NCBI GenBank assembly: GCA_964510225.1
Contig: CAZEAN010000004.1
Span: 35,556-99,555, forward strand
Length of the DNA: 64,000 nucleotides
Direction of reading: 5' to 3'
Origin: CAZEAN01 sp964510225
Lineage (GTDB): Bacteria > Planctomycetota > Planctomycetia > Isosphaerales > Isosphaeraceae
The position numbers were made by a program, and so were the translations under genes. This document shows, piece after piece, positions 34,826-43,331 of the stretch. Numbering within the stretch: position 1 is the stretch's first letter; each line of letters opens with the position of its first letter. The notes under the pieces are model-generated. The model did no database searches. It was given only the letters and a program-made list of their open reading frames with translations, and was not told the DNA's origin.

Positions 34826-36067
34826 TCATTGTTCGTGTTTCTGACGCCGACGCGCGGCCCAGCAACAACCGAGGATTGCTGATCCCCAGAGCGCAATGGT
34901 GGTCGGTTCTGGGGTGACCTGCATCGTGAATGATTCGCAGTGGCCACAAGCACAATCAGGATCATGATCGTGGGCGGAAGCCTGGAGGCCAAATAAGACG
35001 CCGTCGTCCCAACGATCCTGAAAGTCGACAGACGCGAGTTCAGCAATCGCTTCGTCACTGAACGACGTGTTGTCATCGACCAAGTATTCCCAATCTAAGA
35101 GACCGGCATCAAGATCACCACCGGTGTCATGGAAATGATCGGCGACACCAAACGCGTGCATCAACTCGTGCGACACATTGTTCGCGACGGCAGTCTTTAA
35201 TGCGTCAAAGTCACCGATTGCACTCGGATCAAAAGCGTCGATCAACGTAAATCCATCGCCTCCGATATCTGCGATCCCAATCGCATTTTCGCTCGAGGAG
35301 GCCACTGCCCCGGAAACAATACTGATGGTGTGTGCTGCTGAGGTCGACGAGTCCGAGAGGGAAATCTCCAGGCCACCAGACTCGAAATTCTCTTCTACCA
35401 TCTCCAGGACATCCTCTTGGAAGCTGGAGCGTTCCTCAGCGCTCGGCACCCGACCGAGGATCGAATGAACAACCTCGCTCTCGTGCCAAGGGCCCGGATC
35501 ACCACTAATCAGGCGTTCGGCAGCCGGATAGGGCCCCTCGTCAAAGTTCAACAAGGCATCGACTGTCGTTGGCGGAGGGTTTACTGGAGGCGCCGGTCGT
35601 TGAGGAATCGACACTGTAGGAGTAATTGGGAGAGTCGGGGCAATTGGCTGCGGAGGTGTTACGGTCGGTCGCGGTGGCGTTGCAGGCGTCGGCCTGTTCA
35701 CGGTCGGATAGAGATCAGGAGGGAGTGGGACAATCGTTAGCCCACCAGGAGACGACGATTGCATGGGTGGCGGACTTGGCAACGGCTTGGGAAGGTTCGC
35801 GATGACTGGTTCCGCCGGACGATGTACGACCGCGTTCGAAATGAACGCGGGCATCTGATCGAGGATCTCCAAAGGTTTAGAAACGGTAATCGAACTCGTA
35901 CCGGATCCAGCAAATTGACCCGCAACCCCCCAACGCCGGAGTTGGATTCTACGTCCTGATTGGAAGAAGCGCTCCAAGGGGTTGGGCGCTGCCGACACTT
36001 CCGTTGGCATCAGCGTGAGGAAGGTGGCAATCGTCGCCAGACCGAGCAACCATCGACGGCTCAGCAT
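34826..36067 (-). CDS. exported PEP-CTERM protein with HExxH metalloprotease motif
   Basis: A 413-residue secreted protein. A signal sequence (MLSRRWLLGLATIATFLTLM onward) is followed by a Pro/Thr-rich linker (residues about 95-165) and a globular region containing NVSHELMHAFGVADHFHD, which fits the extended zinc-peptidase motif H-E-x-x-H-x-x-G-x-x-D/H. The C-terminus has a sorting signal: VTPEPTTIALWGSAILGCC, a hydrophobic helix and WAARRRQKHEQ. A matrixin-like or other metzincin protease is therefore likely but only the motif supports it. Convergent with the VWA operon, 17 bases between stops. Confidence 0.75.
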   Translation of the reverse strand: MLSRRWLLGLATIATFLTLMPTEVSAAPNPLERFFQSGRRIQLRRWGVAGQFAGSGTSSITVSKPLEILDQMPAFISNAVVHRPAEPVIANLPKPLPSPPPMQSSSPGGLTIVPLPPDLYPTVNRPTPATPPRPTVTPPQPIAPTLPITPTVSIPQRPAPPVNPPPTTVDALLNFDEGPYPAAERLISGDPGPWHESEVVHSILGRVPSAEERSSFQEDVLEMVEENFESGGLEISLSDSSTSAAHTISIVSGAVASSSENAIGIADIGGDGFTLIDAFDPSAIGDFDALKTAVANNVSHELMHAFGVADHFHDTGGDLDAGLLDWEYLVDDNTSFSDEAIAELASVDFQDRWDDGVLFGLQASAHDHDPDCACGHCESFTMQVTPEPTTIALWGSAILGCCWAARRRQKHEQ

Positions 36068-36540
36068 CCTCGGACCTCCATGTCTTCCAGCACGATCGAC
36101 CCACCCGTGAGATCCTTCTCAACGGCGTCGAACGTCGGAATCAACCAATTTCTAGCGAGTCGTACTTCGGCGGAATCATGCGTTTTGGTTCCGCCACGAG
36201 AAATGATGAGCTCACGAATAACGCACGGATTATGCCATCGAACCAGGATTCTCACCAGATCGGTTCGATTCGATTTATTCACCCTTTGTTTGCCAACTAC
36301 AACGTCCAATTTGAGAGTGAGTTATGTCGGATGTCCCTTAGACGTGAGTTTCCTGGTCTCTTGTTCCTCTGAGCGTCGGATGCGGACCAACCAAGGGCGA
36401 TTCCAACAAGGAGTTGCAGAATTGCCCATGATCCAGTCGGCTGAGGATCGAACCGTGGTACTTCGATCGGTGTCGTACCGAGCGGACCTTGAAAATACGG
36501 ATCCACTGAGGCCCGAATTCTGAGGAGCGTTTGCTTTAGC
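36068..36540. other. intergenic region between metalloprotease and GNAT genes
   Basis: These 473 bases hold no gene that can be supported. A minus-strand frame from 36309 to 36061 (82 codons, ending NWLIPTFDAVEKDLTGGSIV and a few more residues) overlaps the metalloprotease start by seven bases and has somewhat protein-like composition, but no recognisable family and no ribosome binding site. Promoters for both flanking genes are expected here. Confidence 0.35.
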
Positions 36541-37161
36541 ATGTCCTTACCTATCATCAACGGTACGAGATGGCAGTTAGTACCAACTCAGCTCGATGAT
36601 TTAGAAACACTCTGGCGCCATTGGACCAGGCCAAAGGTCCGCGAATTCCTCTGGGATGATCTTGAGATCTCAATCGAACGCGCTCGCGAAGTGGTTGATG
36701 GTTGCATTCGATCGGCTGATGAGTTTGGGCTGGGGCTTTGGTGCCTCCGACTCCTGGAACCATCAGACTTTGCCGGGTTCGTCGCGCTGAGGCACGTCTT
36801 CGAGGAGCCTTTGGTGGAATTGCTCTACGGACTCGAGCCCAAGTATTGGGGGCGTGGCCTCGCAACCGAAGCCGCGGAATCGGTGCTTCGATACGGATTC
36901 GAAACACTTGGTCTTGATAAGATCGTTGCTGGATTTGACCCACCGAACCAACGCTCGGCGATGGTCATTCGGCGCCTCGGGATGACTCCACTCGATCCGC
37001 CAAAGCAAACTAACGCGATCTATCGTCAGCTTCTCCGAGATGATAGAGCGAGAGAAGTTTCGCTAGCTGGAAATCAGGTCGGGAACCTGCTCAAGCCAGC
37101 CGAGGTCGAGGACTCCCCAGAGCCCGACCAAAATTGCCTCAGCTGCGTCATGACGAAGTGA
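36541..37161 (+). CDS. GNAT-family N-acetyltransferase (RimJ/RimL type)
   Basis: A 206-residue acetyltransferase. The N-terminal RWQLVPTQLDDLETLWRHW, the central strand EPLVELLYGLEPKYWGRGLA (acetyl-CoA loop YWGRGLATEAAESV) and GLDKIVAGFDPPNQRSAMVI followed by RRLGM are the standard RimJ/RimL-type blocks. Substrate unknown; relatives acetylate ribosomal protein N-termini or small amines. The last 33 codons overlap the convergent RuvC-like gene, giving an unusual hydrophilic tail after residue 165. Confidence 0.87.
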   Translation: MSLPIINGTRWQLVPTQLDDLETLWRHWTRPKVREFLWDDLEISIERAREVVDGCIRSADEFGLGLWCLRLLEPSDFAGFVALRHVFEEPLVELLYGLEPKYWGRGLATEAAESVLRYGFETLGLDKIVAGFDPPNQRSAMVIRRLGMTPLDPPKQTNAIYRQLLRDDRAREVSLAGNQVGNLLKPAEVEDSPEPDQNCLSCVMTK

Positions 37162-37530
37162 CGTCGGTCGTGCTACACCGGCCCACTCGATCACCAGCCG
37201 AGCGACTGAGTCTGCCTCCAGTTTTGGTGTGACACGACCGCGGCCACGTTGCGCGACGTCCAACGCCTGACGCCAGCATTCGGCACCAATCACCGTAGTC
37301 GGTATCCCTCTCCGCTCCGCCTCCTTCTCCCAGATCTGGGCAATGGCCCCCCCACCTTCTAAGACGACTCGGACGACCGAACGCTCGTGAGCAAGGATAC
37401 CCCGAACGCCCCGTCGAAGCGCCGGCCGGGTAGCGAAGAGTTGCGATAGATACAAGATCAGTCGGCCGTTCTCGCCATACATTGCGAGCCCCGTCCGTAA
37501 CCCAGTATCGACCGCAAGCAATTGGTCCAT
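37063..37530 (-). CDS. RuvC/RNase H-fold nuclease-like protein
   Basis: A 155-residue protein with the RNase H-like arrangement of acidic residues: D8 in LLAVDTGLRTGLAMYG, E58 in SVVRVVLEGGG, and D128 in SLRHDAAEAILVGLWG, the last matching the 'HDAADA' helix of RuvC-type resolvases. ATG 37530 is preferred to 37560 because the conserved first strand begins almost at once. The gene stands alone on the minus strand, and its last 99 bases overlap the GNAT gene. It may be a Holliday-junction-like or phage-derived resolvase homologue; the function is inferred from the motif set only. Confidence 0.7.
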   Translation of the reverse strand: MDQLLAVDTGLRTGLAMYGENGRLILYLSQLFATRPALRRGVRGILAHERSVVRVVLEGGGAIAQIWEKEAERRGIPTTVIGAECWRQALDVAQRGRGRVTPKLEADSVARLVIEWAGVARPTSLRHDAAEAILVGLWGVLDLGWLEQVPDLISS

Positions 37531-37737
37531 GGTCAACTCCTCCGAATCGTCTCTCCACAAGTACGATTGCGCATTGAACCCACCTTCTCAAGAATCAACT
37601 CCGTCTTCAACTTGTCCTAAAGTGCCGAGATTCCAGCAAACAGAAATTTTGATTATCCAAAATATTTATTTCAAAACAAACGAAATAATGTTACTAATTA
37701 CAGAAGATTTTCTTTCGTCCAGAATTGGAGCACAAGA

Positions 37738-38382
37738 ATGATCAAGCGATTGTTGATGTTTCAGGTGTTCTTTGTGGCGACGCTATTCGGATCGGCGGGT
37801 CGATTCGATCTCCCCTGGTTCTGGGCGTTGCTCATCGCGGCAAACGGGGTGTTGTTGCTCGGGCTGCTTGTGGTGGATCCCGAACTCCGCGCCGAACGAC
37901 TCAATCCTGGTCCTGGAGATCGCGACCGGAAGACACCGAGAATCGCTCGAGTCATCTTGTTGGCCCACTACATCGTCGCTGGAATCGATGTAGGCAGGTT
38001 CGGATGGTCGGAAATGCCGGTACTCTTACAAGGGGCAGGCTTACTCGGCTACGTCGGCTTTGCCTCGCTCGGTCTCTGGGCGATGCGGACTAACCGATTC
38101 TTCTCGTCGGCAGTCCGGATCCAGGAAGACCGAGGTCAAGAAGTGATCACCACCGGGCCTTATCGCTTTGTCCGGCATCCTGGTTATGTCGGTGTCTTCG
38201 GCGGGATGTTCTGCGGCGCCTTGGCACTCGGCTCGTGGTGGGGGATGATTCCGTTGATCCCCTTGGTCCCGATCTTCCTATCGCGGACGATCGTTGAAGA
38301 CCGGATGCTCCTAGAGGAGCTCCCTGGCTATCGAGATTACGCCTTACGAGTCCGTGCGAGGCTCTTGCCTGGGATCTGGTGA
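37738..38382 (+). CDS. isoprenylcysteine carboxyl methyltransferase-family membrane protein
   Basis: A 214-residue membrane protein of the ICMT-like/PEMT family. Five hydrophobic stretches are present, with the SAM-binding C-terminal signature VITTGPYRFVRHPGYVGVFG and a later ILSRTIVEDRMLLEELPGYR-type segment (reads FLSRTIVEDRMLLEELPGYR). These methyltransferases act on membrane-associated carboxyl or amine groups; bacterial substrates are mostly unknown. GGAGCACAAGA precedes the ATG. The 200 bases upstream are AT-rich near 37635-37710 and probably contain the promoter. Confidence 0.88.
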   Translation: MIKRLLMFQVFFVATLFGSAGRFDLPWFWALLIAANGVLLLGLLVVDPELRAERLNPGPGDRDRKTPRIARVILLAHYIVAGIDVGRFGWSEMPVLLQGAGLLGYVGFASLGLWAMRTNRFFSSAVRIQEDRGQEVITTGPYRFVRHPGYVGVFGGMFCGALALGSWWGMIPLIPLVPIFLSRTIVEDRMLLEELPGYRDYALRVRARLLPGIW

Positions 38383-38459
38383 GGCAACCTTCGGTCCGAT
38401 CGAGGGGCCGGACGATCGAGCGATGATTGGGGAGATCGGAACAGAATCGGAGTCTCTCA

Positions 38460-39248
38460 ATGCGTTTAGCCGTCCGGGCTGCTGGAACCTATGAGTTGCA
38501 AGATGATTCCTTCGTCTCCCTGATGGTCGAACCGCCCCTCGACAGCTCTGGGCATCACGTGATCGAGGCCGATTTCGAGACCTCAACGGTCCGATCTTCA
38601 ATACAAACGGAGGACCTCTATGGAAATACCCAACGGCACATCATCGCGCCTCGGGGGCGGTTCTCCTTCGAATATAATGCAACGATCGAGGTGACCCCAA
38701 ACAAGCCACTCCCTCCAGAAATCGCTGAGGATTCGCCCCTGGAGCTTTCACCGGACTCGTTGATCTACACCCTGCCCTCGCGTTACTGTGAGTCAGACCT
38801 TCTCGCTCGAATGGCCTTGACCGAGTTCGGAACTCGTTCCGAAGGTGATAGCCGTGTCCTCAGAGTTACGGAGTGGGTCCGATCCCACCTTCAGTATCGT
38901 TATCAGACCACAGGTCCAACGACCTCAGCGCGCGACACGGCGATCGAGCGAATCGGCGTCTGCCGCGATTTTGCCCACCTCTTGATCGCGTTCCTCCGGG
39001 CGTTGGACATTCCAGCCCGCTATGCATCGGGATACGCCTTAGACCTCGAACCACCGGATTTTCATGGTTATGTCCAGGTCTACCTGGGTGGCACCTGGCA
39101 CAACCTAGACGCAACAATCGATTCGCTCCGACCAGCCTTGGTGACCATCGCCGTTGGTCGCGATGCCGCCGACGTCGCGATCGCAACACTCAGTAGCCAA
39201 CACCAAGTGATCGAACAATCTGTTGAAATCTGGAAAACCCACGAGTAA
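38460..39248 (+). CDS. transglutaminase-like cysteine protease-fold protein
   Basis: A 262-residue protein with an N-terminal beta domain and a C-terminal transglutaminase core. The triad is visible: Cys in RIGVCRDFAHLLIAFLRALD, His in DFHGYVQVYLGGTW and Asp in HNLDATIDSLRP. The frame is open from 38427, but ATG 38460 starts the domain (MRLAVRAAGTYELQ). Bacterial members are usually peptidases or amidases rather than cross-linking enzymes. It follows the ICMT-like gene by 77 bases and is convergent with the HD-domain gene. Confidence 0.87.
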   Translation: MRLAVRAAGTYELQDDSFVSLMVEPPLDSSGHHVIEADFETSTVRSSIQTEDLYGNTQRHIIAPRGRFSFEYNATIEVTPNKPLPPEIAEDSPLELSPDSLIYTLPSRYCESDLLARMALTEFGTRSEGDSRVLRVTEWVRSHLQYRYQTTGPTTSARDTAIERIGVCRDFAHLLIAFLRALDIPARYASGYALDLEPPDFHGYVQVYLGGTWHNLDATIDSLRPALVTIAVGRDAADVAIATLSSQHQVIEQSVEIWKTHE

Positions 39249-39252
39249 TTTT

Positions 39253-40101
39253 CTACGAATCCAACGACTCGTCGAGATATGATTCTGCGTCGAGTCCCCG
39301 GAGATAGTCGAGGGCTTCATCTAATGATCCGACTTCAGCGCCGGGGACGCGTCCTTCCAGATCAAGTTGGGCGAGAAGGAGGAGGTCGTCGAGTTCTTCA
39401 GGAGCGGCCTCAACGGTGTTGATCCGTCGAGGACGGCCGTTGGGGGCAGCTTCGATTGCGAGTCGCGCATCACGGAGATGCGTGATGAGCCAACGGGTCC
39501 GTTCAGTGATTGAGGCCCCCAAGGAATCGAGGCCGGCAGTAATGTGATCTGTAGAATCAATCCCCCTCCCGACGTCATGTAAGAGGGCAGCCAAGAGAAA
39601 CTCTTCATCCATCGGCCGTTCTGTCTTCGCAAGCTCGAAGACTTGGAGGCTATGATAGAGGACATCCCCCTCAGGATGCGCGGAAGCGCGCTGTTTCACA
39701 TTTTCAAGCGGAATCAGCCGGATCCGATAGACCTCAAAACGATCAAAGTGGTCGGCCAGTTGAAGGGGGGGAGCATCCGGCATTGCTTCGTTGAGAGTGA
39801 TCAGCTCATCAGCCGGATCGGCTTGAGTGGCCGATCGTTGTTGACGGAGGGCAAGGACAGCCTCACGAACTTCGTGATTCGAGGGAAGATCTCCGGGACG
39901 GATCCGACGACCAAGGACTGCCGCTGCCTTTCGCTTCGCGGCGTAATATTCCGCCTCATTAAGATCGGCAATCGGACCTCCGTCGGAATCCTGGATTAGG
40001 AGACCGTATAGTCGCCGCGCTGCTTCCTGGGCGATCTGAAGCCGCAACCTGTGATCGGCCTTTGGAGCCTGTTGTCGACGACGGAACTTATCGGGACGCA
40101 T
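39253..40101 (-). CDS. HD-domain phosphohydrolase-like protein
   Basis: A 282-residue protein with an HD metal site: His in EGDVLYHSLQVFELAKT, the His-Asp pair in LLAALLHDVGRGIDSTDH and a later Asp in LLLAQLDLEGR. The N-terminal 110 residues are helical and charged with an HD-independent character (AEYYAAKRKAAAVLGRRIR). HD proteins hydrolyse nucleotides or phosphate esters; the substrate is not indicated. It ends four bases from the convergent transglutaminase stop and starts upstream of the isochorismatase-like gene's 3' end by 118 bases on the same strand. Confidence 0.82.
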   Translation of the reverse strand: MRPDKFRRRQQAPKADHRLRLQIAQEAARRLYGLLIQDSDGGPIADLNEAEYYAAKRKAAAVLGRRIRPGDLPSNHEVREAVLALRQQRSATQADPADELITLNEAMPDAPPLQLADHFDRFEVYRIRLIPLENVKQRASAHPEGDVLYHSLQVFELAKTERPMDEEFLLAALLHDVGRGIDSTDHITAGLDSLGASITERTRWLITHLRDARLAIEAAPNGRPRRINTVEAAPEELDDLLLLAQLDLEGRVPGAEVGSLDEALDYLRGLDAESYLDESLDS

Positions 40102-40219
40102 GGTCAGTCACCCAAGCTGAGCTTGAGGAAGATACGAGGGCTAGGACTGATGCAGTCGGCAGGGAGCCTAAGCCCACTCCTGCCGAAACTGCACTTCAAC
40201 GACGATCTTAAGCTGACAA

Positions 40220-40837
40220 TCAGGCTGGCCCGCAGAGTTCGATGGTCGTTTTCAGTTCAGCCCCAAGCTGCTCGAACTCGGCAAAAATCGCGTCAACCGA
40301 AGCTGGGTCTCGAGGGAATGTGGCGTCTTTGATCACGCGGACGGGCTGATTCCGTTCCCGGAGTCCCCGAACCGTATTCGCCACTGCATGCTCCGTAGTC
40401 ACCCCATAAACAACAAACACGGGCTCCTTCCGAGCATAGATTTCAACAACTTGATCGATATCTGGATGTGTAAAAATATCGAAATTGCGTTTTTGGATCG
40501 TTATGTGTGCAGGGATAGTCCCAGAAGCCGGAAGTTGAAAAGTGCCGTCAGCAGGCAAGACAAGTGATCCGGCCCAACGGGTTTCTCGGATTCGATCAGC
40601 GCCTCGGGTCCCTGCGATGCAGTGGCGCGGATCAGTTTCGGGAGCAGGTTCATTGGGCAGGTGCCACGATGAAGACCCCACGATCGGAACCTCATAATCA
40701 CGCGCAAACATCGTGATTCGTTCGAGATTCTGGAGGATAACGTGGGATCCCTCAAGAAACATCGAGCCTTGTGGTTCCAGGAAGTCACGTTGTGTATCGA
40801 TATCAAGAAAGACTAACGAGCCTCTCGGCGGAGCCAT
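40220..40837 (-). CDS. isochorismatase/nicotinamidase-fold protein lacking the catalytic cysteine
   Basis: A 205-residue cysteine-hydrolase-superfamily protein. The active-site Asp (D14 in LDIDTQRDF) and Lys (K116 in TIQKRNFDIF) are in place, and the metal-site region SSSWHLPNEPAP is recognisable. The nucleophile motif, usually G-x-x-T-D-x-C-V, reads YGVTTEHAVANT, so Ala151 stands where Cys should be. Nicotinamidase-type hydrolysis by the standard mechanism is therefore unlikely; the protein may be a binding or regulatory pseudoenzyme or use another residue. It lies upstream of the HD-domain gene on the minus strand. Confidence 0.82.
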   Translation of the reverse strand: MAPPRGSLVFLDIDTQRDFLEPQGSMFLEGSHVILQNLERITMFARDYEVPIVGSSSWHLPNEPAPETDPRHCIAGTRGADRIRETRWAGSLVLPADGTFQLPASGTIPAHITIQKRNFDIFTHPDIDQVVEIYARKEPVFVVYGVTTEHAVANTVRGLRERNQPVRVIKDATFPRDPASVDAIFAEFEQLGAELKTTIELCGPA

Positions 40838-41196
40838 GGGGCAAACCTATCAATCGGTTGAGATAATGGCGGTGGGTTGGCTGGCTGATGGCGGGAGGTC
40901 GCGTCCCTGGACCCGGATCGAGCCATGGCGGAGTCGACTCCGATCGATTTCATTCTATCGAGCTTTGCGTTCCTAGTGAACCTCGGTCGCCACATGGGTG
41001 CAACGAACCAAACGAGGTGGATTCTCGGAGGGAGACTTGATCGACCTCGAAGCGGAGAGAGCTTCATCGACTTCGGAACCGTCGAGCTGATTGGGTGGCC
41101 CAGCCTCGACACGATCGCTACAATCAACCCAGATGGATTGATTCAGTACTGAGCGATTCAGGCTCAAACCAATAATAGCGACGGAGCGAGCGATCG
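40838..41196. other. intergenic region with a possible small ORF
   Basis: A plus-strand frame from 40925 to 41152 would encode 75 residues ending WPSLDTIATINPDGLIQY, 44 bases before the Gly-Gly-ending gene. It has some protein character in its second half (from ATG 40994) but no recognised motif and no clear ribosome binding site, so it is left as a possibility only. Nothing else was seen in these 359 bases. Confidence 0.3.
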
Positions 41197-41424
41197 ATGT
41201 CAAAGCTTCGACTGCTGAAAACCGGCCACGGCGATCTTTGTCTCGCAGAGTGGGAACTCACAGAGCAAGAAACGGTTGAGCAAGCTGCCCAAGCGTTTCA
41301 GGAAAACATGACCCCGGGTCGTCTCGCATTCCGGCTTGACGGTCCTGGCGTAACCCGACCGATTAAGGAATTTGACGCGACGGCCCCCGAGATCATCCTC
41401 GTTCCCGCAATCCAAGGGGGTTGA
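41197..41424 (+). CDS. 75-residue protein with C-terminal Gly-Gly, possible ubiquitin-like/MoaD-ThiS-like
   Basis: A small protein, MSKLRLLKTGHGDLCLAEWE onward, ending IILVPAIQGG and stop. The alternation of strand, helix (residues 29-42) and strand, the length and the terminal Gly-Gly after a hydrophobic-Pro segment resemble beta-grasp sulfur carriers and ubiquitin-like proteins such as MoaD (which ends in ...PPVAGG) and ThiS. The Gly-Gly is immediately before the stop, as needed for adenylation without processing. No E1/MoeB-like, E2-like or JAB gene is next to it; the following gene (41516) is unassigned. AGCGAGCGATCG precedes the ATG. The gene is probably real; the fold assignment is inference. 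Confidence 0.65.
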   Translation: MSKLRLLKTGHGDLCLAEWELTEQETVEQAAQAFQENMTPGRLAFRLDGPGVTRPIKEFDATAPEIILVPAIQGG

Positions 41425-41515
41425 TCCTGCCTCCGAGAACCGTCTGGCCCGACATCGAGAACGGAATCTTCTCAGAGGCTGAACTAATAAATCGTCGCAT
41501 CTGGGTAAAGGCGAT

Positions 41516-42400
41516 ATGATTCGGACCGGTTACCTCCGTTGGGAAATCGAGGTCGAAGACCGTCGGAGTCAGGTCGATCGACTTGCCCGAGAGGTCTCGA
41601 TCCTCGCCCGACCTTCCTACCGTCGGGTCCGGATCGCGGGTGCCCATCGAGAAGATGCCGCCGATCGGTTTGTTCGCGGTGAAGTTACCTACGACGCGGT
41701 ACTTCAGGCCGAACAAGGCCCAACCTCGGAAGTACTTGTCGAAGTCCCTGACGTCGGCCCCCACATCTTCCGTTACAGCAACTCGGATCGGACCGAAAAC
41801 CTCGGATTCTGGATGGTCAAGCTCCAACGCGAAGTTCAGAGCTTTGCCCACCAGGTCGTCCGAACTGCCTCAGTGTTTCCTCGATTGGTGATTAACGATC
41901 GGACACTTAGAACCGGCTATGCCAAGCTCGTCGAATTCGAAACATTCCGCGTGATCGAAGGGCGGAGCACTCCGCAACCGACCCGGGATGATGAACCGAT
42001 GCTGATCGGAGCTGAAGCGTTTGCCCAAGGCGTTCCCGAACTCGTCGCAGCACAATTGGTGCGGGATGTGGTCGAGCCTGAAGAATTCAACGAATTCTGC
42101 CGCGACGACCGGATCACGATCCGCAACGGCCCTCGTTATTACCGGATCTCGCGACGCCCTCACGCATTGATCGAAGTCTGGAATGCGAAGACGCGGAAAG
42201 GGGAAGCGCGGCTTTGTGTCGTCTTTCAAGACCCGGGAATGCCGCCGTCGGACGAAGTGGTGATGAAGTATCTTTTAGCGAAGCATCAACCCGAACTCCT
42301 CTGGTCGGTCGGCGTCCGATTCCCGGCACCAACTGGTCGGTTCGATGATCAACCTCGACGGACAGCTGTCGCCGCCCTTGATGATGATCCTGATTTCTAG
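41516..42400 (+). CDS. hypothetical protein downstream of the Gly-Gly protein
   Basis: A 294-residue soluble protein of unknown family. It contains strand-rich segments (VLVEVPDVGPHIFRYSNSDR), a helical middle (LIGAEAFAQGVPELVAAQLV) and GPRYYRISRRPHALIEVWNA followed by RLCVVFQDPGMPPSDEVVMK. Only two cysteines are present, neither in a recognisable catalytic motif. It starts 91 bases after the Gly-Gly-ending gene in the same direction and may be cotranscribed with it. The 3' end overlaps the convergent gene by four bases. Composition and length support coding. Confidence 0.65.
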   Translation: MIRTGYLRWEIEVEDRRSQVDRLAREVSILARPSYRRVRIAGAHREDAADRFVRGEVTYDAVLQAEQGPTSEVLVEVPDVGPHIFRYSNSDRTENLGFWMVKLQREVQSFAHQVVRTASVFPRLVINDRTLRTGYAKLVEFETFRVIEGRSTPQPTRDDEPMLIGAEAFAQGVPELVAAQLVRDVVEPEEFNEFCRDDRITIRNGPRYYRISRRPHALIEVWNAKTRKGEARLCVVFQDPGMPPSDEVVMKYLLAKHQPELLWSVGVRFPAPTGRFDDQPRRTAVAALDDDPDF

Positions 42401-43290
42401 GTTTGTGAGGCGGTTGGGTCCACGTTTTTTGAGGGGAGCCTGCCGTCATCGAGATACCACATTCGATCGGGCCCTCGCGAAAGGGTGATCTTTCGGGTAT
42501 CGGAGAAGGTTGCTTCTCCACCCTGGCTACTTCGGTAGTGACCATGGACTACGAACGAGGCTTGGATCACTTGCTTCCCTGCGCTTACGGGCGCGCCAAA
42601 GCGTTCGATCCGTAACATCAAGGGATTGAACCAGCTCGATGTCCCACCACTTAACGCCGCCAGTCGCTGGTCCCAATAACGCCGGAACTCCGAATAGGTT
42701 TCGAATTCAGGAGTCCGACGGCCTGCCGAACTAAGCAACGCCCACATCCTCCGATATTGCGGCATGTGCTGGGAGAGCGCCTGAAAGTAGTCATTGATTG
42801 CCTGCTCTGGCGTCATCCGGACGGGTCGTTCAAGCGTAATCAGAATCGGATAACTGAGAAGGACGAGGCTCACCATCCCCGCCGCGCTGATCAAGAACGC
42901 CGTCAGCGCGTAGCCGTTCACCGCTGCTGTCCTCGCAAGGAAAAACGTGACGACCGCGGCGATGGCAAGCCGGACAAGGGACATTCCCCATTCCTGCCAA
43001 CGACTCCAGGGTTGATCCACCGGCGACGGGATTAGCTCAACGCTCGGCGGAGGAACAATCCTCCCTGGCAGAGGCTTTGGATTCGGCTGAGCGGGTGAGT
43101 CCGTTTCATCGGAAGGGTTTATCTTCTGATGAGGCAAGGGGGATTGGAGATGATAAACGTCCACCCCAGGTGTCGCTGTTGGTGGCCCTGATTCTGAGTC
43201 TGACGTAGTTTTTTGGACCCCAGGCTTTCGGCGTTCGTGAGAGAAGCCCAAGACGTCGGCAACTTCGGGATCGTCGTCCTGGCGAGACAT
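42397..43290 (-). CDS. hypothetical membrane protein with Pro-rich cytoplasmic N-terminus
   Basis: A 297-residue protein. Residues 1-100 are hydrophilic and Pro/Ser-rich; two adjacent membrane spans follow (LVRLAIAAVVTFFLARTAAV and FLISAAGMVSLVLLSYPILI), then a globular C-terminal half with NDYFQALSQHMPQYRRMWAL and VIQASFVVHGHYRSSQGGEA, resembling NTF2-like or other small extracytoplasmic folds. No family was recognised. It follows the FG-GAP protein gene on the minus strand by 41 bases, so the two probably share a transcript. Confidence 0.6.
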   Translation of the reverse strand: MSRQDDDPEVADVLGFSHERRKPGVQKTTSDSESGPPTATPGVDVYHLQSPLPHQKINPSDETDSPAQPNPKPLPGRIVPPPSVELIPSPVDQPWSRWQEWGMSLVRLAIAAVVTFFLARTAAVNGYALTAFLISAAGMVSLVLLSYPILITLERPVRMTPEQAINDYFQALSQHMPQYRRMWALLSSAGRRTPEFETYSEFRRYWDQRLAALSGGTSSWFNPLMLRIERFGAPVSAGKQVIQASFVVHGHYRSSQGGEATFSDTRKITLSRGPDRMWYLDDGRLPSKNVDPTASQT

Positions 43291-43331
43291 CGGGGAAGGC
43301 TCCGGATCTGGAGAAAAGGAGCGACCACTAA

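Noticed and set aside
36061..36309. 82-codon minus-strand frame overlapping the metalloprotease start
   Set aside because: No family match, no ribosome binding site and only mild protein character; kept as a remark in the intergenic entry.
40925..41152. 75-codon plus-strand frame before the Gly-Gly protein
   Set aside because: No motif and no clear start signal; the second half looks somewhat protein-like but this is not enough to call a gene.
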